Assembly (NCBI GenBank): GCA_963402885.1
Contig: OY727094.1
Coordinates: 10,046,501-10,110,500, forward strand
Direction of reading: 5' to 3'
Length of the DNA: 64,000 bases
DNA from: Antedon bifida
Lineage: Eukaryota > Echinodermata > Crinoidea > Comatulida > Antedonidae
Part shown: positions 58,664 through 64,000 of the stretch, piece by piece
How positions within the stretch are numbered: position 1 is the stretch's first letter
Layout of the letters: each line of letters starts with the position of its first letter
Made by a program: the position numbers and the translations under genes
The notes under the pieces: model-generated
Seen by the model: the letters and a program-made list of their open reading frames with translations, nothing else
Database searches by the model: none
Told to the model about the DNA's origin: nothing

Positions 58664-61600
58664 GAGCCATTGTCTGTAAAAATCAAAGATTTGGTGGCAG
58701 ATGTAAAAAAATGGATTTCTCTCAAATTTTTACCATGAATAGACATTTCAATAAAAAGCATATCTACAACATTCATTTTAATTTTTAGCCTCCGTTGCCA
58801 TGACAATGGTCAATTATTCAAATTTTGATGTTTTTGCCATTTTTCACAGATTTTCTATAGTAAAAAAGTACAAACTTGTATACTTATTTTAACCAAAAAT
58901 ACTTACAGTATACAGATTTTGTTTATACCAGTGTAAACAACATGTATTGAGTTCCATTTAATGTAGAAAAAAAAAATTTACAAAATGGAGTTTGGTTGAT
59001 ACCATTATTTTAAAAAGGGGTGTTTTTAAAAAATATTTTTTTTATAAAAGTATACATCATAAACGTACCTATAACTTCCAAAGTGGTGTTTTTATATCAA
59101 TGAGGTTTTGTAATTTGATAGTAAATAGGTTTGTCAACAATAATCACGAAAAAAACACTGGGGTAAATTACGTACATAGGTTTTGTGTTGCCAGGAAAAT
59201 ACGGAAAATACAAAAAAATACAAACAAAATATCAACAAACAAAACACATGAAACATAATTTAAATATGGCTAATCCAATAATAAAATAATATGTGGCTTG
59301 TCATAATGCTACTAGAGTCATACGAATAGTTTAGATAAAATAGGAGAATGTGTTGCCAGGTTTATTTCAATTAATTGCCAGAAAAACAGTATTTTGCATT
59401 GAAATATTTAGTTGATGGAAAATAATGTTAAACTTTGAAATAATTGCGTCAAGGTTTTTATAATTTTTTTCATCTATTTTGTGTAAAGAGATACAGAAAG
59501 ACCTCCCAAAAAATCTGACCTTGTAAATTGGTCATTTGAGGTCAAAAAGGGTTAGAATGCAAAACAGGACAGGTCCCCACTTTACTACAACTATTAATGT
59601 TTGATCAAAATTTACAAGATAGTTCATAAAAATTTTCAACAATTTTCATTTTTTACCTATATTGTTACCTTAGCAACCATTTCTATGTGTAACTAAGGAA
59701 AGTAATTTTAAAAAAATCGAAAAAAAATGGCGTTTTTATTAATACAAAGAATTGATTGCATTTGTAATTTTTCTCAATTTTACTTCTACTGCATTCTAAT
59801 AATCTTAAAGTGATGACAAACTTGACCTTGTAAATTCATTCATTTTGAGGTCAAATGAGGTCAACATTTTACCATGGTAACTGTTTCTATGCGAAAATAT
59901 TTTTAAAATATGGGTTTTTTCATAATTTACATTTTACATATTAAGGTCAAATGACATCAACATTTTACCTACAGTGTATTGTAGCAACTGTTTCTATACG
60001 TAACTAAGTACAATATTTTTAATATGGGGTTTCATGACTACAAAAAATTGATTACATAGCTACTACTTTCTCTCCAAATTTACCTATCTACTGAATCCCA
60101 GAAAATGTCTGATCTTGTGAAAGGGTCATTTGTTGGGTCAAATTATGTCAAAATGTATTATTTATGTTATCTTAGAACCTGTTTCTATGCGTAACTAAGG
60201 ATAATTGTTTTTTAAAATACAGTTGAACCTCCCGTAAGTGACCACCCTCGGGACCTGGAAAAGTGGTGTGCCGATAAAGGGCCAAAATCACGTATTATGG
60301 CTATGCACGATATTCTTAACGAAACGAGCCTCTCAATTTTCCAGCTAATTGTATTATTATTTATAATCAGGTGGTTTAGTTTTTTTTAGCATTTTCAGAC
60401 AAATTTTAAAAGCTTTTAACATATGAAAAATGGTCGGTCAAAATCTGTGTAGTTTTCTCATCTCTTCACAGTAATGTTTTTAAAACCGCTTCGAAATAAA
60501 GCTAATATATAAAGAAATAGTATAAACATGGACCTCTAATTCATAGGTCCATGCAATAAGTATCTCTTTTTAGTATAAAAAGGTGCCCGCAGCTGCTTAC
60601 GGGAGGTGGCCGCTTACGGTAGGTACCAAATGCACTAATTAGATTGGAATGGTGGGATGGAGGAGTTTGAATCGGTCGATGGTAGCGGCAGTGTGGGTGG
60701 TGCTTGAATGCATGAATTTGACACTCTATAGTGGATGATCGACCAAAGTGTTGCAGTTTATCTTTTTGTGGTTATTGTCGGGGTAAGGGGGAGGGGGGGA
60801 TGGTTGTAGTCGGAAGTGGTGGTGGATGGGCATGTGGGATCTGTTTAGGTTAGCAAATAAAAGAAGTAAAAAAATGAAAGAGGAGCTTCAAAATAAGAGA
60901 GGAGTAATCTGTTGCAAAGATTAAAATTCACAACGATATGATAATTTATTCAAATTTCCAGAGGATAAACCTATAAAATGACATTAAAACTGGGAATTAC
61001 AGAATCTATAATTAAAAATATTGGTTTTTTTTCTCACAACACAACTAGAGCTATATAAAACATTAAGAATTTTTCTGACCAATGAGTTTTAAATCAGATA
61101 ATCAAAGAAAATAAAATGTTTTTACTAATATACCATGTTTTTTTTTTATAAAAATGCCTATGTTTCTCGCAACACTGCTTGTAGATTTTAAAAATACCCC
61201 AGTATTTTATTTTAGAAATCACTTATTAAACATTAGAACTACCTATTTGTAATAAATCAGCTAAAAAAAAACACCACTTTGGGCGTTATGGTGAAGTAAA
61301 GTTTAGTTGCATTTCACAATTAAAAAAAAGTGAAAAACACCCCTTTTTAAATAAATGGTATCTCCCAGAGTATGAAATCAAAAAAAAAAAAAAAATATGA
61401 AACAGGTACACAATGCATTGTTATTATGCATGCACTAATTATTTTTTATAATTAAATAAACAAAACAAAAATATCGTTCATCAAAGTAGTACCAATATCC
61501 ATTTTTAAAAACCTTAAAAAAGGACAAAATTTGTCAAAAACACAAATTTGGCCGTTGCCATGGAAATATATGTGTGAAATAAAAAATACTTCATATTTGA

Positions 61601-61705
61601 TTTCTCTCAACACATATATAGCCATGTGCAAAATTTGAAAGAAATCCATTTTTTTGAGTCTGCCACTATTTTTGATATTTCTTTGATTCTTACAGACAAT
61701 GGCTC
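58664..61705. mobile_element. 3.0-kb long-TIR element flanked by TTAA
   Basis: Ends GAGCCATTGTCTGTAA...ATCAAAGA on the left and their reverse complement on the right, each bordered by TTAA (58,660-58,663 and 61,706-61,709). Inverted similarity extends inward for about 0.5 kb or more, for example GATACCATTATTTTAAAAAG at 58,999 with its partner near 61,345. No transposase seen, so non-autonomous. A second element is nested at 60,221. Confidence 0.8.
60221..60625. mobile_element. nested MITE with CCTCCCGTAAG-type ends
   Basis: Left AACCTCCCGTAAGTGACCA and right GGCCGCTTACGGTAGG, plus inner GCTTACGGGAGG, are inverted repeats. It interrupts the larger TTAA element. Confidence 0.6.
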
Positions 61706-61992
61706 TTAAATGAACATGTACTCACAATAAAGAGGTACAATTGGTTATATTCACATTAACATTCATCGCAAAAAACACATTTGTATAATTGTATATTAAA
61801 TCTATCAAAATAGTATTTTTTAAAGAAAATCGGCTTGTCTTCAACATTATGATGCTGTACTCTAGCTGTTCAACCAGTTTTCAGCTATTAAAAACAATTA
61901 TCGTAGGAGGAGATAGGAAAATGCGAAGCCTCCTCGCCTTTTTTGTGGCGGGTATTTTTCAAGATGGACATCCATTAGACAGTGTATACCAC

Positions 61993-62355
61993 GATCGGAA
62001 AACACCCCTATTTGGGGCAAATCGTTGAACCTAAATTCGTTTTAATCGTCAATAACTAATTATCTAACTTAATTTAATTAGTAAACAGGGTTACATCAGG
62101 TGGTTAAAATCAGTACCGAAAGTACGAACCAACTTTATATACCATCGAGTAAAAATTCTAGAAGTAAGGCGCGAACGATCGAAAAACACCCCTATTTGGG
62201 GCAAATCGTTGAACCTAAATTCGTTTTAATTGTCAATAACTAATTATCGAACTCAATTTAATTAGTAAACAGGGTTACATCAGGTGGTTAAAATCAGTAC
62301 CGAAAGTACGAACCAACTTTATATACCATCGAGTAAACATTCTAGCGCGCGATTT
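61993..62355 (+). repeat. 184-bp tandem duplication
   Basis: Copy 1 starts at 61,993 and copy 2 at 62,177; both contain ACACCCCTATTTGGGGCAAA, CAGGGTTACATCAGGTGG and CATCGAGTAAA. Only a few substitutions separate them, so the duplication is recent. Confidence 0.85.
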
Positions 62356-62389
62356 ACCGAATTTTGCCCTTACGTAAATTTATACATAG

Positions 62390-63850
62390 ATAATGGTTGG
62401 ACCATGCGCGACTGCACCAACAATAATTTAGACTGTAGACAAATCTGTGCTCTAATTTGTCAAACGTGTAGATTATTAGTGCAAGAGGGCCTTAGTCAAA
62501 GGAAGGCGTCGTATTCAGAAACATGTTACTGATTTATCAAGAAGCATAAAGTAGTGTCTGTTAATCTGGTCACTTCTACAAAAGCAGTTTAGTACGTAAA
62601 GAGAAGTTAAACATAACACTAGCAAATGACTTGCTTTGAACAGCATTTCTCTCAATTCATTCATTCATCACCAATTAAAAAGTACTTAATACACATAAGA
62701 CGTTTTTATATGACTTGCAATATTCAGTTAGGTTATACCTAGTTGAATTTAATGTCATTATTATATTAATTATATTCCGTTCATTCATTAGTTTATACAT
62801 TAGTTCCTACAATTATAGAATTTTAAAGGTTTAATGTAATTTATTCATCGTGTCATTTTGCTTTTAAGTAGACCACTTAGTGTTTAAGTTTTCTTCTCTT
62901 CATTTTTAGTCGCGTGCAACGCGACTCTACAGCTTACTATGTCGGTCGGTTGTTCGGTCGGTTGGTCGGTCGGTAAACTTGAGCACGCGACTGCAGCCAT
63001 ATGGCCTTGTTCTTTTGACTACTGCCTGTGTTCATTTGTATCGTTTATTTATTTGGTTGTTTGAGAATTTGTAAAGACAGTAAAAAAACAAGTTCTATAA
63101 GTGCATAATAATAGTCATACATTTAATTAATTTCCATTTCAGCGAAAAAACACAATATTTTTTTAAAACATCAATAAATCACATATTGAACATAAATCAA
63201 TTGCCATCATTAAGTTTTTAAGTAAACTGTAATTAGTGTTGATTTTTATTTTTGTTTATTTTACTAATTGTACCATCAATTAATTAAATAATAAATTTCT
63301 AAATTTAACTGATAAATATCAAGATTTAGTTACTAATTAATACTATATATGCCTACTCTATAATTATAATGATGCAGTGACTTGTTGATTCTGTAGGACT
63401 ATGAGTCAGGATCGTATCTTCACCATTTCATTTGACATTTATCTGCAAAAGACGAAAATTATTAAGAATTAAATTACATTTCACAATAATTATCTCTTTT
63501 TTTTATTTGTCAAATCATAGTTACACAAAAGTGATTTTTTTATAATTGACTAATCTTTTCCTTGTTGACTGTCGGAATAACTATTTGAATGAAGAATCTT
63601 AAATCTTGAAATAATAAAGAGATGATGTTTAACAAAGACAAAACAGGTTTTCTTTTACCTGATTGTTTAATCCTGTATAAAGATGTTGTTAAATAAATAA
63701 ATAAATAAATACACTAGAACCATGCTTTATTGCACATTGTAATTGTTAATAGGTCCTAAATGAATGTTCTATTATATTTTAGTCATGAAGACTACCGAGT
63801 AAAAATGTTGTGTTGAATACGCCATTTTAATGTCACTTAATTATATACGA
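62390..63850. repeat. segmental duplication, copy 2
   Basis: Collinear with 51,480-52,960 (see there). A position at 63,442 carries the acceptor and first bases of the last F5/8C exon (TTTTGCAG|ATAAATGTC on the minus strand). From 63,940 to the edge the sequence matches 54,050-54,100, about 240 bases short of gene D exon 3, so the next coding exon would lie just outside the window. Confidence 0.8.
62905..63010 (+). mobile_element. tetranucleotide-core element, copy 6
   Basis: Same place in the duplicated segment as copy 2 (52,061), but its left end is longer (TAGTCGCGTGCAACGCGACT) and its core shorter, so the core length has changed since duplication. Confidence 0.7.
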
Positions 63851-64000
63851 CAACGAATTATGATTAGAAAAAAATGTATATACATTTTTCGACAAAAAAA
63901 ATGAGATTGGGAAAAAATGTATTAAATTGGTTTTTTTTTACAAAATACGCTACCGGAAGCCTATTGCCTGGAAGTCAATGGGGTTTGGTTAAATTTAACC

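Noticed and set aside
61789..62532. ORFs of 79-82 codons in and after the 184-bp tandem repeat
   Set aside because: The reading frames are not conserved with the duplicated segment at 51,500, and no motif is visible.

Overview
The window looks like AT-rich nuclear DNA of a marine deuterostome, most likely an echinoderm (inference; a crinoid is one possibility). The reasons are spliceosomal introns with GT-AG borders, small secreted discoidin (F5/8 type C) proteins in several tandem copies, and a dense load of LINE, SINE, TIR and MITE copies. The assignment is not decisive. No tRNA, rRNA, CRISPR or bacterial operon structure was seen.

Layout. Positions 1-2,205 (+) hold the last five exons of a gene whose product ends in a CCHC zinc finger. 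Copies of its last exon recur at 23,472 (broken) and 44,797 (intact), about 21.4 kb apart each time. After each copy, on the minus strand, come members of one F5/8C gene family. Gene A is at 5.8-8.4 kb, B at 26.5-28.7 kb (no first exon), C' at 32.4-33.5 kb (frameshifted, no last exon), E at 36.4-39.0 kb, C at 46.4-49.0 kb and D at 52.6-55.2 kb. Relic exons lie at 3.8-4.2 kb and 24.8-25.1 kb. A duplicated 3' exon at 63.4 kb predicts a further gene just past the right edge.

Each complete family member has the same plan: a 19-24 codon signal-peptide exon, an exon with the N-terminal two thirds of the F5/8C domain, an exon with the C-terminal third, and a mostly untranslated last exon. In A and D the stop codon is assembled across the last splice junction. 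A TATA box lies about 65-110 bp upstream of each start codon. The four complete predictions (A, C, D, E) encode secreted single-domain proteins of 175-191 residues. They differ most in one loop, which suggests a diversified set of secreted lectin-like proteins (inference).

Around the genes the sequence is a layered record of duplication and insertion. It includes a 7-kb imperfect palindrome (12.7-19.7 kb), a 3.15-kb TIR element (19.9-23.0 kb) and a retrotransposon graveyard (28.7-32.0 kb). It also includes a 3.0-kb TTAA-flanked long-TIR element (58.7-61.7 kb), six copies of a short element with a GGTC/GGTT tetranucleotide core, and several MITEs. Because the host units are duplicated, the window supplies its own empty sites for many insertions.
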